Below, one piece after another: positions 19,035 to 29,427 of a stretch of 64,000 bases of DNA. Location: assembly GCA_016290995.1 (NCBI GenBank), contig JAEEVR010000006.1, positions 56,854 to 120,853 on the forward strand, written 5' to 3'. This stretch comes from Treponema sp. (lineage in GTDB: Bacteria > Spirochaetota > Spirochaetia > Treponematales > Treponemataceae). The translations under genes and the position numbers were made by a program. Position 1 is the first letter of the stretch. The number at the start of each line of letters is the position of its first letter. The notes beneath the pieces were generated by a model, which had not been told where the DNA came from, ran no database searches, and saw only the letters and a program-made list of their open reading frames with translations.

Positions 19035-19745
19035 ATGGGCGTCTTTTTAGTTTCTTCCCTTACATTGATAAACCTTCTTTTATGGTTGGTCTTTTTGATC
19101 CGCTTTAAGAAGCTTTTTAGCGCTGACGACATAATGGTAAAATTCCGCGATGGAATGGACAGCCTTATTGCGGACGCCCAGCGAAACACTCTTTCGAACA
19201 TAAACTTGATCGACGAAAAGATAAAGGAATTAAAAGCCGCCAGCGCCGAGGCTGAGCGAAAGGTGGCCATTTTGCGCCACGAGTTGGAAAACGCCGAAAA
19301 AGGCGCCGCCTTCCAAGCCCAGCTAAACTTGCAAACCGCCTCCGCGGCTCCCAAAAAAGGAAGGGGAAAGGCCGCCGTTTCTCAAAGCTCTTCGACTGTG
19401 TCCAAGTCTTCCAAGCGCGGATCCTCAAAGGCCGCGGCCGCCTACAAGCAAAACGAGCTTCCCGGCGAGGATGAGGCTGTCGCCCTTACAGGCCTTTTTA
19501 AGGAAAACGCGCAAAAGTCGCTTTTTGAAGACCCGCAAATTACGGTCACCAAAGACGGCGACGCTTACGGAAAGGTTCCGATTATAAAAACAAAAATAGT
19601 CGCCAGCGACAACCCGATAAAGCCCAAAAAGCCCTTTGTCCGCCGCGTAAAGGAATTGGCGGAATTGGGAAAATCAGTCGAGGAAATCGCTTCCGAGACT
19701 GACCATTCGACAACCGAAGTCCAGCTTGTTCTGGACATGAACTAA
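19035..19745 (+). CDS. Membrane-anchored coiled-coil protein with C-terminal HTH-like motif (DUF6115/SwrB-like)
   Basis: N-terminal TM, Ala-rich coiled coil, C-terminus VKELAELGKSVEEIASETDHSTTEVQLVLDMN. Confidence 0.65.
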   Translation: MGVFLVSSLTLINLLLWLVFLIRFKKLFSADDIMVKFRDGMDSLIADAQRNTLSNINLIDEKIKELKAASAEAERKVAILRHELENAEKGAAFQAQLNLQTASAAPKKGRGKAAVSQSSSTVSKSSKRGSSKAAAAYKQNELPGEDEAVALTGLFKENAQKSLFEDPQITVTKDGDAYGKVPIIKTKIVASDNPIKPKKPFVRRVKELAELGKSVEEIASETDHSTTEVQLVLDMN

Positions 19746-19763
19746 TAAAGATAGGAGATAAAT

Positions 19764-20819
19764 ATGAGCGTAAAAAAACAAAAGTTGGCCACCCTTGCAA
19801 ACGGACAGGAAGTCCACTTGTTCACTGTTTCAAACGGAAAGATGTCCTTTACAGTGACTGACTACGGCTGCACCCTTACGGGAATCTACCTTCCGCAAAA
19901 GAACGGCCCCGTAAGCGACATCCTCTTGGGCTATTCGACCTTGCCCGAATACGTTATGTCAGACGGCTACTCATTCGGCTCCATCGTGGGCCGCTTTGCC
20001 AACCGCATCGGCGGCGCGGCTTTTAGCGTTGAAGGAAAAAAATACCAGCTTGACAAAAACGACAATAAAATCAACACCTTGCACGGAGGCTTTTTCCGCT
20101 TGGACCACCAGGTTTGGAAGGCCAAAGCCATAGAAGGAAAAAGCTCTTGCGGAGTTGAGTTCAAGCGCCGCAGCCCCGACGGAGAGCAGGGCTTTCCGGG
20201 TAACCTTGACGTTACAGTAATCTACACGCTCAGCAAGGACAATAAGATTACAATGCAATACAAGGCCAAGACCGACAAAGCCACGCCGGTAAATTTCACC
20301 AACCACGCTTACTTTAACCTTGCCGGAAGCGGAACTATTCTTGACCACGAGCTTCAGTCCGACTGCAAGGGCTACTTGGAAGTCGACAAGAACCTCATTC
20401 CCACCGGAAAAATCATCGATCTTGCCGGAACTCCCTTTGACTTTACAAAGGCCAAGACAATCGGCCGCGACATCGAAAAAGTCGCTCCCGGCTACGACCA
20501 TTGCTACGTCACTCCGGCCTATAAGGGCAAGGGCGCCGCTCCCGACCCCAAAAAGCTTGTCCGCTGCGCCGTTTTAAAAGACCCCAAAAGCGGCCGCAAA
20601 ATGACGATGGAAACAAACCAAGAGGGCGTCCAGGTTTACACCGCCAACTGGGTTGAAGGAATCCCCGGAAAGAACGGCATCCGCATGGTTAAGCACGGCG
20701 CGATTTGCTTGGAAAGCCAGCGCTTTCCCGACGCTCCCAACAAGCCGGACTTTCCGCCTTGCGTCCTAAAGCCAAAAGAGACCTACAATGCCGTCACAGT
20801 CTACGGCTTTGAATGGTAA
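19764..20819 (+). CDS. galM: Aldose 1-epimerase
   Basis: GRFANRIGGAAF, TLHGGFFRLDHQVW, VNFTNHAYFNLAG, AICLESQRFPDAPNKPDFP. Confidence 0.96.
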   Translation: MSVKKQKLATLANGQEVHLFTVSNGKMSFTVTDYGCTLTGIYLPQKNGPVSDILLGYSTLPEYVMSDGYSFGSIVGRFANRIGGAAFSVEGKKYQLDKNDNKINTLHGGFFRLDHQVWKAKAIEGKSSCGVEFKRRSPDGEQGFPGNLDVTVIYTLSKDNKITMQYKAKTDKATPVNFTNHAYFNLAGSGTILDHELQSDCKGYLEVDKNLIPTGKIIDLAGTPFDFTKAKTIGRDIEKVAPGYDHCYVTPAYKGKGAAPDPKKLVRCAVLKDPKSGRKMTMETNQEGVQVYTANWVEGIPGKNGIRMVKHGAICLESQRFPDAPNKPDFPPCVLKPKETYNAVTVYGFEW

Positions 20820-20827
20820 AAGCGTGT

Positions 20828-20862
20828 TATTGCCTTCGCGCCGCGAGGCGCGAACGTCAATA
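20828..20862. repeat. GC-rich inverted repeat downstream of galM
   Basis: ATTGCCTTCGCGCC-GCGA-GGCGCGAACGTCAAT; no U-tract afterwards. Confidence 0.6.
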
Positions 20863-20945
20863 ATTACAAATTTGCAAAAGCGCGCCATTTTTTTCTTCCT
20901 TAATATTGTTTAAATTTCAAAAATTTCTCATATCAAAAAAAATAT

Positions 20946-20974
20946 TTGATTTTTTGCTAAAGGCGCGCTATAAT
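20946..20974 (+). promoter_or_regulatory. Sigma70 promoter of V-type ATPase operon
   Basis: TTGATT-N17-TATAAT. Confidence 0.7.
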
Positions 20975-21026
20975 GGTTCATTATAAATTGTACCCAATAT
21001 TAGTTTATGCATAATAAGGAGCATGA

Positions 21027-21644
21027 ATGGACGTTCAATTGCAGGAATTGATCGACAAGATCAAAAAGGACGGCGTTGCGTCGGCGGAAGAACAGGCCGC
21101 CAAGATTATCGCCGAAGCGGAAGCTAAAGCCGCTTCAATTGTAAACGACGCAAAGTCACAGGCAGAGAGTATTGAAAAAGAAGCTAAGGCTACAAGCGAG
21201 CGCTTCCAAAAGGCAAGCGAAGACGCTGTAAAGCAAGCCTCCCGCAATCTACTCATTTCATTCCGCGACGGCATCAACGCCCAGCTTAAGGCCATCGTCC
21301 AGGACGAGACGGCCAAGACCTATTCAAAGGACTTGCTGGCCAAGTTGATTCCCGAAACCGTAAAGGCTTGGGCTGACAAAGCCGACTCGGCCGATTTGGC
21401 GGTTCTTTTGTCCAAGAGCGACTTGGACGCTTTGGAAAGCGGCCTTAAGGGCGCCCTCAAGGATCAAATCGCAAAGGGCATGGAAATCAAAGCCGACGCT
21501 TCTTTGACGTCGGGCTTTAGAATCGGCCTTAAGGACGGAAGCGCTTACTACGACTATTCAGCCGAAAGCGTCGCCGAGCTTTTTGCCGCTTACTTGAACC
21601 CAAAAATCGCCGCGCTTGTAGGAGCGGCCGCAAAAGAGGCCTAA
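21027..21644 (+). CDS. atpE: V/A-type ATPase subunit E
   Basis: Ala/Lys coiled coil stalk (AEEQAAKIIAEAEAKAASIVNDAKSQAESI); operon position. Confidence 0.9.
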   Translation: MDVQLQELIDKIKKDGVASAEEQAAKIIAEAEAKAASIVNDAKSQAESIEKEAKATSERFQKASEDAVKQASRNLLISFRDGINAQLKAIVQDETAKTYSKDLLAKLIPETVKAWADKADSADLAVLLSKSDLDALESGLKGALKDQIAKGMEIKADASLTSGFRIGLKDGSAYYDYSAESVAELFAAYLNPKIAALVGAAAKEA

Positions 21645-21647
21645 AGA

Positions 21648-22190
21648 GTGTCAAAGCAGTACTACTTGGTTTCGCAGCTTCCTTCCGTCGAAAACCTCGA
21701 CTCAAGGCAGCTTCCGATAACCGAACAATACTACAGGGATCTCTGCGGCCGTTTTCTTGACGCAAAGAGCGTAAAGATTATCCAAAATCTTTCGCTTGAG
21801 CCGCCAAAAAAAGAGGGCAAGACAGGTTCCGCTTTCCTTGACAAATGGAACGAAAAGGAACGCTGCCTGCGCTTCGCTTTGGCTCAAGTCCGCGCGCTCA
21901 AGATGAAAAAGGAGGCCGAGATGCTGCCAGCCGGTTGCACGGCCGACATCATCCAGGCGGCTAGAACCGCCGTTGGAATGGACAGCCCCCTTGCGGCCGA
22001 GGAATACCTCAACGAGTATAGGATGGAAACGCTCAATTCGCTTTCTCCGCTGGACAACTTTAGCGTTGACGCGGTGATCGCCTACGGATTGAAGTTGATG
22101 CTTGCCCAGCGCATGAAAAAGTTCGACGTGGAGACGGGCAAAGCTTCCTACCATAAAATTTACGATGAAATACTAGAGGAGTCAAAATGA
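21648..22190 (+). CDS. DUF2764-like V-ATPase operon protein
   Basis: YYLVSQLPSVE N-terminus, between atpE and atpA. Confidence 0.75.
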   Translation: MSKQYYLVSQLPSVENLDSRQLPITEQYYRDLCGRFLDAKSVKIIQNLSLEPPKKEGKTGSAFLDKWNEKERCLRFALAQVRALKMKKEAEMLPAGCTADIIQAARTAVGMDSPLAAEEYLNEYRMETLNSLSPLDNFSVDAVIAYGLKLMLAQRMKKFDVETGKASYHKIYDEILEESK

Positions 22191-23950
22191 CCACAGGAAA
22201 AGTAATCGGCATTAACGGAAACATGGTCTCCGTTCAGTTTGACGGAACTGTCACGATGAACGAAGTCGGCTACGTTAAGGTCGAGGACACAAAACTCAAG
22301 GGCGAAATCATCCGCATCCGCGGAAACACAGCCCAAATGCAGATTTTTGAGATGACGGAAGGCATCAAGGCCGGCTGTGACGTAGAGTTCACCGGCGAAA
22401 TGCTTGCCGTTCGCCTTGGCCCTGGACTTTTGGGCCACGTTTACGACGGTTTGCAGAACCCGCTTCCCGAATTGGCCGAAAAAGCCGGCTACTTCTTGGA
22501 GCGCGGTTTTTACGTTGAGCCGCTTCCGACGCAAAAGGAATGGGACTTTACCCCGATTTCAAAACCGGGCGACACCCTTTACCGCGGCGACTACTTTGGC
22601 TCCGTTCCCGAAGGACCCTTTACCCACAAGATTTTGGTGCCCTTTGACATGCTTGGAGTTTACAAGGTTAAGTCAATCGTTCCCGCGGGAAAGTACAAAC
22701 TTGACGACACCCTCTGCGTCGTGACGGACGAAAAGGGCAACGAAAAGAAGCTTACGATGGCCTTCTACTGGCCGGTTAAGCGCGCCGTTGACTGCTACGC
22801 CGAGCGCCTTGAGCCGACAGAAACGATGGTCACAAAGACCCGCTTGATCGACACATTCTTCCCTGTAGCCAAGGGCGGAACATATTGTATTCCGGGGCCC
22901 TTCGGCGCCGGAAAGACCGTTATCCAGCACACGACCAGCCGCAACGCGGACGTTGACATCGTAATCATCGCGGCTTGCGGCGAACGCGCGGGCGAAGTTG
23001 TAGAAACGATCACCGAGTTCCCTGAACTCAAAGACCCCCGCACGGGCCGCTCTTTGATGGAAAGAACAATCATCATCTGCAACACTTCTTCAATGCCGGT
23101 AGCCTCTCGCGAAGCTTCGGTTTACACTTCAGTGACTTTGGCCGAGTACTATCGCCAGATGGGACTCAACGTATTGCTTTTGGCCGACTCGACATCCCGC
23201 TGGGCGCAGGCCTTGCGCGAAATGTCAGGCCGCTTGGAAGAGATTCCTGGCGAAGAAGCCTTCCCGGCTTACTTGGAAAGCTACATCGCGGCCTTCTACG
23301 AGCGCGCCGGACAGGTTCGCCTCCGCGACGGAAGCAAGGGCTCTGTAACAATCGGCGGAACGGTATCTCCGGCCGGCGGTAACTTTGAGGAACCTGTAAC
23401 ACAGGCCACCCTTAAAGTAGTAGGAGCCTTCCACGGCCTTACCCGCGAGCGCTCTGACGCCCGCAAGTATCCGGCCATTGACCCGATCGCCTCTTGGTCA
23501 AAGTACAATCCGGTTATCCGCAAGGACTGGGTAGACTACGCTCGCAGCGCCTTTAAGCGCGGAACCGAAGTCAACCAAATGATGAAGGTAGTAGGCGAAG
23601 AAGGAACTACGACAGAGGACTTTGTAGCTTATCTCAAGAGCGAATTCCTTGACGCGGTTTACTTCCAGCAGAACTCATTCGACGAAATCGACGCCGCTTG
23701 TCCGGTAGAGCGCCAGACCTATGTCTTTAAGAAAGTTCTTATGGTTATGGCCAGCGACTTTGAGCTTAACGACAAAGACGAAGCCCGCGGCTTCTTTAAC
23801 CAGCTTAGAAAGACATTCGGCGACTGGAACTACGTTGAATACAAGTCGGATAAATTCAATTCTCTCGAAAAAGAGATTGACTCAATTTATTCACAGAAAA
23901 AAGGCGCGCTCACAAAAGCGGGCGAAGCTCTTCTTAAGGACGGTGAATAA
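22187..23950 (+). CDS. atpA: V/A-type ATPase catalytic subunit A
   Basis: [67 protein letters not shown]. Confidence 0.98.
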   Translation: MTTGKVIGINGNMVSVQFDGTVTMNEVGYVKVEDTKLKGEIIRIRGNTAQMQIFEMTEGIKAGCDVEFTGEMLAVRLGPGLLGHVYDGLQNPLPELAEKAGYFLERGFYVEPLPTQKEWDFTPISKPGDTLYRGDYFGSVPEGPFTHKILVPFDMLGVYKVKSIVPAGKYKLDDTLCVVTDEKGNEKKLTMAFYWPVKRAVDCYAERLEPTETMVTKTRLIDTFFPVAKGGTYCIPGPFGAGKTVIQHTTSRNADVDIVIIAACGERAGEVVETITEFPELKDPRTGRSLMERTIIICNTSSMPVASREASVYTSVTLAEYYRQMGLNVLLLADSTSRWAQALREMSGRLEEIPGEEAFPAYLESYIAAFYERAGQVRLRDGSKGSVTIGGTVSPAGGNFEEPVTQATLKVVGAFHGLTRERSDARKYPAIDPIASWSKYNPVIRKDWVDYARSAFKRGTEVNQMMKVVGEEGTTTEDFVAYLKSEFLDAVYFQQNSFDEIDAACPVERQTYVFKKVLMVMASDFELNDKDEARGFFNQLRKTFGDWNYVEYKSDKFNSLEKEIDSIYSQKKGALTKAGEALLKDGE

Positions 23951-25242
23951 TGAACAAAGTTTACAGCAAAATTGAATCAATCAACGGAAGCGTAATCACC
24001 GTAAAAGCCGACGACGTGGCTTACGGCGAATTGGCCGAAATTGAAACAAGATTCGGAAAGTCATTGGCTGAGGTCTCGAACATCCAGGGCAACAACGTTT
24101 CGCTCCAGGTATTCGCAGGCGGCCGCGGCGTTTCGACCGGCGACCACATCAAATTCCTTGGCCACAGAATGGAAGTCAGCTTTAGCGACAACCTCCTTGG
24201 CCGCATCTTCAACGGTTCGGCCGAGCCCCGCGACAACGGTCCTTCATTGGCCGAAAACTTGGTAACGATCGGCGGCCCTTCGGTAAACCCGACAAAGCGC
24301 ATTATGGCGCGCCGCATGATCCGCACCGGAATCCCGATGATCGACATGTTCAACACATTGGTCGTATCGCAAAAGCTTCCGATTTTCTCAATCTCAGGCG
24401 AGCCTTACAACCAGCTCTTGGCGCGCATCGCCATGCAAGCCGAAGTTGACGTAATCATCTTGGGCGGAATGGGACTTAAGTACGACGACTACTTGTACTT
24501 TAAGAATACGCTCGAAAACGGCGGCGCCCTAAGCCGAACTGTAATGTTCGTCCACACGGCCGCCGACCCGTCGGTAGAATGTAAAAAGATTCCTGACCTT
24601 TCGTTGGCCGTCGCGGAACAGTTTGCCTTGCAGGGAAAGGACGTTCTTGTCCTTCTTACCGACATGACAAACTTCGCCGACTCAATGAAGGAAATCGCCA
24701 TCACTCAGGAACAGGTTCCGTCAAACCGCGGTTATCCGGGAGACCTTTACTCACAGTTGGCCGCCCGCTACGAAAAGGCCGTTGACTTTGCCGATTCAGG
24801 CTCTGTAACGATCCTTGCGGTAACGACAATGCCTGGCGACGACGTAACACACCCGGTTCCGGACAACACGGGATACATCACCGAGGGCCAGTACTACCTT
24901 AAGGGCGGCCGCATCGAGCCGTTCGGTTCGCTCTCGCGCCTTAAGCAGAACGTTAACGGCAAGACTCGCAACGACCACCGCGCCCTTATGGACGGCATGA
25001 TCCGCCTTTACGCTTCATACAAGGACACGCTCGAAAAGAAGAGCATGGGCTTTAACATGAGCGCGTGGGACGAAAAGCTCCTTAAATACGGCGAAATGTT
25101 CGAACGAGAGATGATGGATCTTTCAAAGAACATCGCGCTTGAGGACGCCTTGGACTTGGGTTGGAAGATTCTTAAGGACTGCTTTGACAAAGACGAAGTT
25201 GGAATTAAGACTGAGCTTATTGAGGAACACTGGCCTCGATAA
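23950..25242 (+). CDS. atpB: V/A-type ATPase subunit B
   Basis: [59 protein letters not shown]. Confidence 0.98.
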   Translation: MNKVYSKIESINGSVITVKADDVAYGELAEIETRFGKSLAEVSNIQGNNVSLQVFAGGRGVSTGDHIKFLGHRMEVSFSDNLLGRIFNGSAEPRDNGPSLAENLVTIGGPSVNPTKRIMARRMIRTGIPMIDMFNTLVVSQKLPIFSISGEPYNQLLARIAMQAEVDVIILGGMGLKYDDYLYFKNTLENGGALSRTVMFVHTAADPSVECKKIPDLSLAVAEQFALQGKDVLVLLTDMTNFADSMKEIAITQEQVPSNRGYPGDLYSQLAARYEKAVDFADSGSVTILAVTTMPGDDVTHPVPDNTGYITEGQYYLKGGRIEPFGSLSRLKQNVNGKTRNDHRALMDGMIRLYASYKDTLEKKSMGFNMSAWDEKLLKYGEMFEREMMDLSKNIALEDALDLGWKILKDCFDKDEVGIKTELIEEHWPR

Positions 25243-25268
25243 AATCGCTGACGTTTATAGGTAGATGA

Positions 25269-25883
25269 ATGGCGAAGATTAAGCTGACAAAAAACGAGCT
25301 CAAGGCCCAGAAAGACGCGCTTAAAATGTACAAGCGCTATCTTCCGACATTGACGCTCAAAAAGCAGCAGCTTCAAACAGAAATACGCTCTATAGAAGAG
25401 CGCGCCAAAGAAGTGCGCGAACAACGCAAAGCCTTGGAAAAGGAATTTGAGGTTTGGATCAGCGTATTTGGCGAAAAAGACGCCTTCAAGCCCGGCATGG
25501 TTTCGGTTAAGAACATCCGAAAAGGCACGGGCAACATTGCCGGCGTCAACATTCCTGTTTACGAGGGAGCGGATTTTTCGCGCGGAGACTACGACCTTTA
25601 TTCAACCCCCTTGTGGATTGACTTGGCCGCCGACCGCATGGAAAAGGCGCTTTCCTTGGACCTTGAGGCTGACACGCTAGAAGAACAAGTTCGCCTGCTT
25701 TCGCAAGAGTTGCGCGTAACGACGCAGCGCGTGAATCTTTTTGAAAAAGTAAAGATTCCCGAAACAAAGGCGAACATAAAGAAGATTACGGTATATCTTG
25801 GAGATGAACAGGTTGCGGCCGTAGTTCGCTCAAAGATTTCTAAGAAAAAACTGCAGCAAAAGACAGGGGAGGAGACAGCATGA
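25269..25883 (+). CDS. atpD: V/A-type ATPase subunit D
   Basis: KIKLTKNELKAQKDALKMYKRYLPTLTLKKQQL; RVNLFEKVKIPETKANIKKI. Confidence 0.95.
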   Translation: MAKIKLTKNELKAQKDALKMYKRYLPTLTLKKQQLQTEIRSIEERAKEVREQRKALEKEFEVWISVFGEKDAFKPGMVSVKNIRKGTGNIAGVNIPVYEGADFSRGDYDLYSTPLWIDLAADRMEKALSLDLEADTLEEQVRLLSQELRVTTQRVNLFEKVKIPETKANIKKITVYLGDEQVAAVVRSKISKKKLQQKTGEETA

Positions 25884-27823
25884 TAGCGCCTATGAAGAAA
25901 GTTTCCCTTGTCATTTTGGACAGGGAAAAAGAAAGCGCCTTAAAGGCCTTGCGAAAGGCCGGCCTCGTTCACCTTGAGCCTGTGGAAGGCAAGGGCGAAA
26001 AGTTGGCCGCGCTTAAAAACGACTACGCAAAGCTTCAAAGCGCCGCGGGCTACTTGGGCGAAATCAAATTGCCCAAAAAGACTTCGTTCCCCCAGCTTTC
26101 GCAGGAGGAAGCGGTCAAAAAAGCCCAGCTTGCCATCGACCTTACAGAGCGCAAAAAGAGCCTCTTGGAAAAGATCGCGGCTTCGGCGACTGAGATTGAC
26201 CGCTTGAGCGTTTGGGGAACCGTAAACCCCGCCGACTTTGACTATTTGTCTCAAAAGGGCGTGTACCTAAAGATGTACGAAGTCCCCAACGACAAGTACC
26301 GCTTGATCGGCGAAGACGTAAAGGCCTTGCTTGTAAACTCTTCAAAGAGCGGAAAGCGCTTTTTGGTCCTTATGGACAGCCCAGACGCGGAGCGCCCGGC
26401 GGGACTTCCGCCCGAGGCCTACGAGGTCGTTATGCCCGAAAAGTCAACCGAAGAAATCGCGGCTGACATAAAGGCTTTTGAGGCCGAGACGGTTCAAATC
26501 GAAAAGGACTTGGCCGCCAACGCGGTTTACATTAAGGCTATACAAGCCGCTCAAACGAGCCTTGAAAAAGACATTGAGTTTGAGAACGTCTATTCCGGAA
26601 TGGAAAAAGAGGCCGAGGAAAACAACACGACTCTTTCTTGGCTTACCGGCTACATTCCCGTTGATTCTTTGGAAGCCCTCAAAAGCGAGGCCGCCAAAAA
26701 TCATTGGGCCTTGGCCATTGACGATCCTGCGGAAGAGGACAACGTTCCGACAAAACTCAAGAACAACAAGTTGGTCAGCTTGATTTATCCGTTGACCGAC
26801 TTCTTGGACGTAACGCCCGGCTACCACGAGTACGACATTTCGTCTTGGTTCTTGCTTTTCTTCTGCGTCTTCTTTGCGATGATTTTCGCGGACACAGGAT
26901 ACGGCGCCATCATAGCGCTGGCCGGCCTTTTGCTTTTGGCAAAAGCCAAGAAAGGAAAGAAGAGCCTTCCGGTATTGGTCACGCTCTTGGGACTTTGTAC
27001 AGCGGCGTGGGGCGTTTTGACTTGCTCTTGGTTTGGAATCCCCGCGGAAAAATTGCCGCCGGTATTGGTTCAAATTTCAAGCCGCCTCTTCTCGCAGCCC
27101 AAGCTGGTTTTGCTTGGAATGGCGCCCGAAGCGGCAAAGAGTTTGGCCGACAAAAACCAGCAGGTCTTCTGCTTTATCCTTGCTTTGATACAATTGAGCG
27201 TGGCGCACATCACGTGCACTATCGCTCACAGAAAGAGCCTAAAATGCTTGGGCGACTTTGGCTCGCTCTTGCAACTTTGGGGAACCTTCTATGTTGTGCT
27301 CAGCATGGTAGTCGCTGACGGCGTGAACTACGTGTTCCCGCTTATGGACAACGGACAGCCTGTGAACGTCTTTGGCTGGATGGCGCCAAGCTATTTCCCG
27401 ACCGCCTGTTTGGGCTTGTTGGGCTTTGGCTTTATGCTCAACTTCATCTTCTCAAACTACGAGGAAAGCGTGGGCAAGTCCATCTTGGAAAGCCTAAAGA
27501 ACATCATCAGCGTGTTCCTTGGAATCGTAAACGTGTTCTCGGACATCGTTTCGTACATTCGCTTGTGGGCGGTCGCTTTGGCCGGCGCGGCGATCAGCGG
27601 AACGGTCAACGCTATGGCTGGCCCGATGTTCGGAAAACTTACGATGATGGTTTTTGGCGTTATCCTTTTGGTATTCGGCCACGGCTTGAACATGATCTTG
27701 AACTTGCTTTCGGTAATTGTTCACGGCGTTCGCTTGAACACCTTGGAATTCTCCCAGCACTTGGGAATGGCTTGGAGCGGAACAAAGTATCGGCCGTTTG
27801 CCGAATCGGAGTCCGCCTCTTAA
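25880..27823 (+). CDS. atpI: V/A-type ATPase membrane subunit I
   Basis: APMKKVSLVILDREKESALKALRKAGLVHLE; SYIRLWAVALAGAAIS; HGVRLNTLEF. Confidence 0.97.
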   Translation: MIAPMKKVSLVILDREKESALKALRKAGLVHLEPVEGKGEKLAALKNDYAKLQSAAGYLGEIKLPKKTSFPQLSQEEAVKKAQLAIDLTERKKSLLEKIAASATEIDRLSVWGTVNPADFDYLSQKGVYLKMYEVPNDKYRLIGEDVKALLVNSSKSGKRFLVLMDSPDAERPAGLPPEAYEVVMPEKSTEEIAADIKAFEAETVQIEKDLAANAVYIKAIQAAQTSLEKDIEFENVYSGMEKEAEENNTTLSWLTGYIPVDSLEALKSEAAKNHWALAIDDPAEEDNVPTKLKNNKLVSLIYPLTDFLDVTPGYHEYDISSWFLLFFCVFFAMIFADTGYGAIIALAGLLLLAKAKKGKKSLPVLVTLLGLCTAAWGVLTCSWFGIPAEKLPPVLVQISSRLFSQPKLVLLGMAPEAAKSLADKNQQVFCFILALIQLSVAHITCTIAHRKSLKCLGDFGSLLQLWGTFYVVLSMVVADGVNYVFPLMDNGQPVNVFGWMAPSYFPTACLGLLGFGFMLNFIFSNYEESVGKSILESLKNIISVFLGIVNVFSDIVSYIRLWAVALAGAAISGTVNAMAGPMFGKLTMMVFGVILLVFGHGLNMILNLLSVIVHGVRLNTLEFSQHLGMAWSGTKYRPFAESESAS

Positions 27824-27833
27824 TTATGGATAA

Positions 27834-27855
27834 AAGGCGGGCTTGATTCCGCCTT
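27834..27855 (+). promoter_or_regulatory. Intercistronic hairpin atpI-atpK
   Basis: AAGGCGG-N8-CCGCCTT, followed by a weaker CCGC-N7-GCGG just before the atpK SD. Confidence 0.6.
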
Positions 27856-27903
27856 AAAACTGAATAAAATATATGCCGCGAAAAATGCGGTAAGGAGAAA
27901 ATT

Positions 27904-28341
27904 ATGAACTGGGGTATGATTGGTGCCGGTGTTGTTATGGGTATCGCCGCTTTGGGAAGCGCGATTGGAATCGGAATTGCCGGACAGGGAGCCATCGGCT
28001 CTTGGAAGCGCTGCTACTTGAACAACAAGCCCGCTCCATTCCTTTTGGTTGTATTTGCCGGCGCTCCGTTGACACAGACAATCTACGGATTCTTGTTGAT
28101 GCAGACAATGTTGGCCTCTGCCGCCAGCGCGGACATCTCAAGGCAGTGCTTCTTGCTCGGCATGGGATTCGCCTGCGGTTTGTCAATGTGCATGTCAGCC
28201 ATCGCTCAGGGAAAGGCCGGCGCCGCCGGTTCTGACGCTCTTGGCGAAACAGGAAAAGGCTTTACCAACTACATCATGGTAGTAGGTCTTTGCGAAACCA
28301 TCGCTTTGTTCAGCATGGTATTCGGAATGATTGTTTGCTAA
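27904..28341 (+). CDS. atpK: V/A-type ATPase proteolipid subunit K
   Basis: GAGVVMGIAALGSAIGIGIAGQGAIGSW, four hydrophobic segments. Confidence 0.96.
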   Translation: MNWGMIGAGVVMGIAALGSAIGIGIAGQGAIGSWKRCYLNNKPAPFLLVVFAGAPLTQTIYGFLLMQTMLASAASADISRQCFLLGMGFACGLSMCMSAIAQGKAGAAGSDALGETGKGFTNYIMVVGLCETIALFSMVFGMIVC

Positions 28342-29427
28342 ATGACTAAAACCGTTTATTTAGGCGGTTCTGGAAAAGTCAGGCGGATTGGCGTTGGAGG
28401 TTCGGAGCCTGTTTCCATTCAAACGATGTGGAAAGAGGGAATCGACGACCTTGACGACAATCCGATTAAATTTGAGCGGATACTGTCGGAAATCCAAGAG
28501 CTTGAAGGCCTTGGCTGCGACATTATCCGCTTTGCCGTTCCTGACATAAAAAGCGCCGCCGGCTTATGCAAAATAGCCTCAAACACTTCAATGCCTCTTG
28601 TGGCCGACATTCACTTTGACTATCGGCTGGCTTTGGAATGCCTAAAGGGCGACGTGGCCGCCATACGCATCAATCCCGGCAACATCGGAAGCCGCGAGCG
28701 CGTAGAGGCCGTCGTGAACGCCTGCAAGGAAAAGGGCGCGGCGATCCGCATCGGAGTTAACAGCGGAAGCCTTCCTCAAGACTTGCGCGAGCGGGTAGAG
28801 GCTGGGACTATGGGCCGCGCCGAGGCTTTGGCCGCCGCCGCCGCCCGTGAATGCGAAGTTTTTGGCGAACTTAAATTTGACCAAGTTGTTGTAAGCATGA
28901 AGGCTTCCAGCGTAAAAGAAACGGTGGACTGCAACGAAGAGTTCGCCAAAAAATTTGACATTCCCCTTCATATCGGCGTTACAGAAGCCGGTCCCTTGAT
29001 CGGCGGCGTCGTAAAAAGTACGCTGGCCTTTTCGCGGCTTTTGGAAAAAGACATCGGAAACACGATCCGCGTAAGCCTTTCTTCCACGCCCAAAAACGAA
29101 GTGATAGCTGGCCGCGAAATTTTGCGCGAATGCGGAAAAAGAGGCGGCGGCGTTCAAATTGTCTCTTGTCCCAGGTGCGGAAGGCAAGGCTTTGACGTTC
29201 ATTCCTTTGTCGAAAAATGGCAAAGCCGCCTCTTGGCCAGCAAAAAGGACGTTACGGTGGCCATAATGGGCTGCGCGGTAAACGGTCCCGGCGAGGGAAA
29301 ACACGCCGATTTGGGCATAGCGGGCGCCGGCGGCAAGGTAATTCTATTTAAAAAAGGAAAAATAATGCGAACGGTTGACGAAAAAGATGCCGATAATGCC
29401 TTTGAAGAGGAATTTAATTCGCTTTGA
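28342..29427 (+). CDS. ispG: (E)-4-hydroxy-3-methylbut-2-enyl-diphosphate synthase
   Basis: GGSEPVSIQTMWKEG; VSCPRCGRQGFDV; VAIMGCAVNGPGEGKHADLGIAGAGG. Confidence 0.97.
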   Translation: MTKTVYLGGSGKVRRIGVGGSEPVSIQTMWKEGIDDLDDNPIKFERILSEIQELEGLGCDIIRFAVPDIKSAAGLCKIASNTSMPLVADIHFDYRLALECLKGDVAAIRINPGNIGSRERVEAVVNACKEKGAAIRIGVNSGSLPQDLRERVEAGTMGRAEALAAAAARECEVFGELKFDQVVVSMKASSVKETVDCNEEFAKKFDIPLHIGVTEAGPLIGGVVKSTLAFSRLLEKDIGNTIRVSLSSTPKNEVIAGREILRECGKRGGGVQIVSCPRCGRQGFDVHSFVEKWQSRLLASKKDVTVAIMGCAVNGPGEGKHADLGIAGAGGKVILFKKGKIMRTVDEKDADNAFEEEFNSL

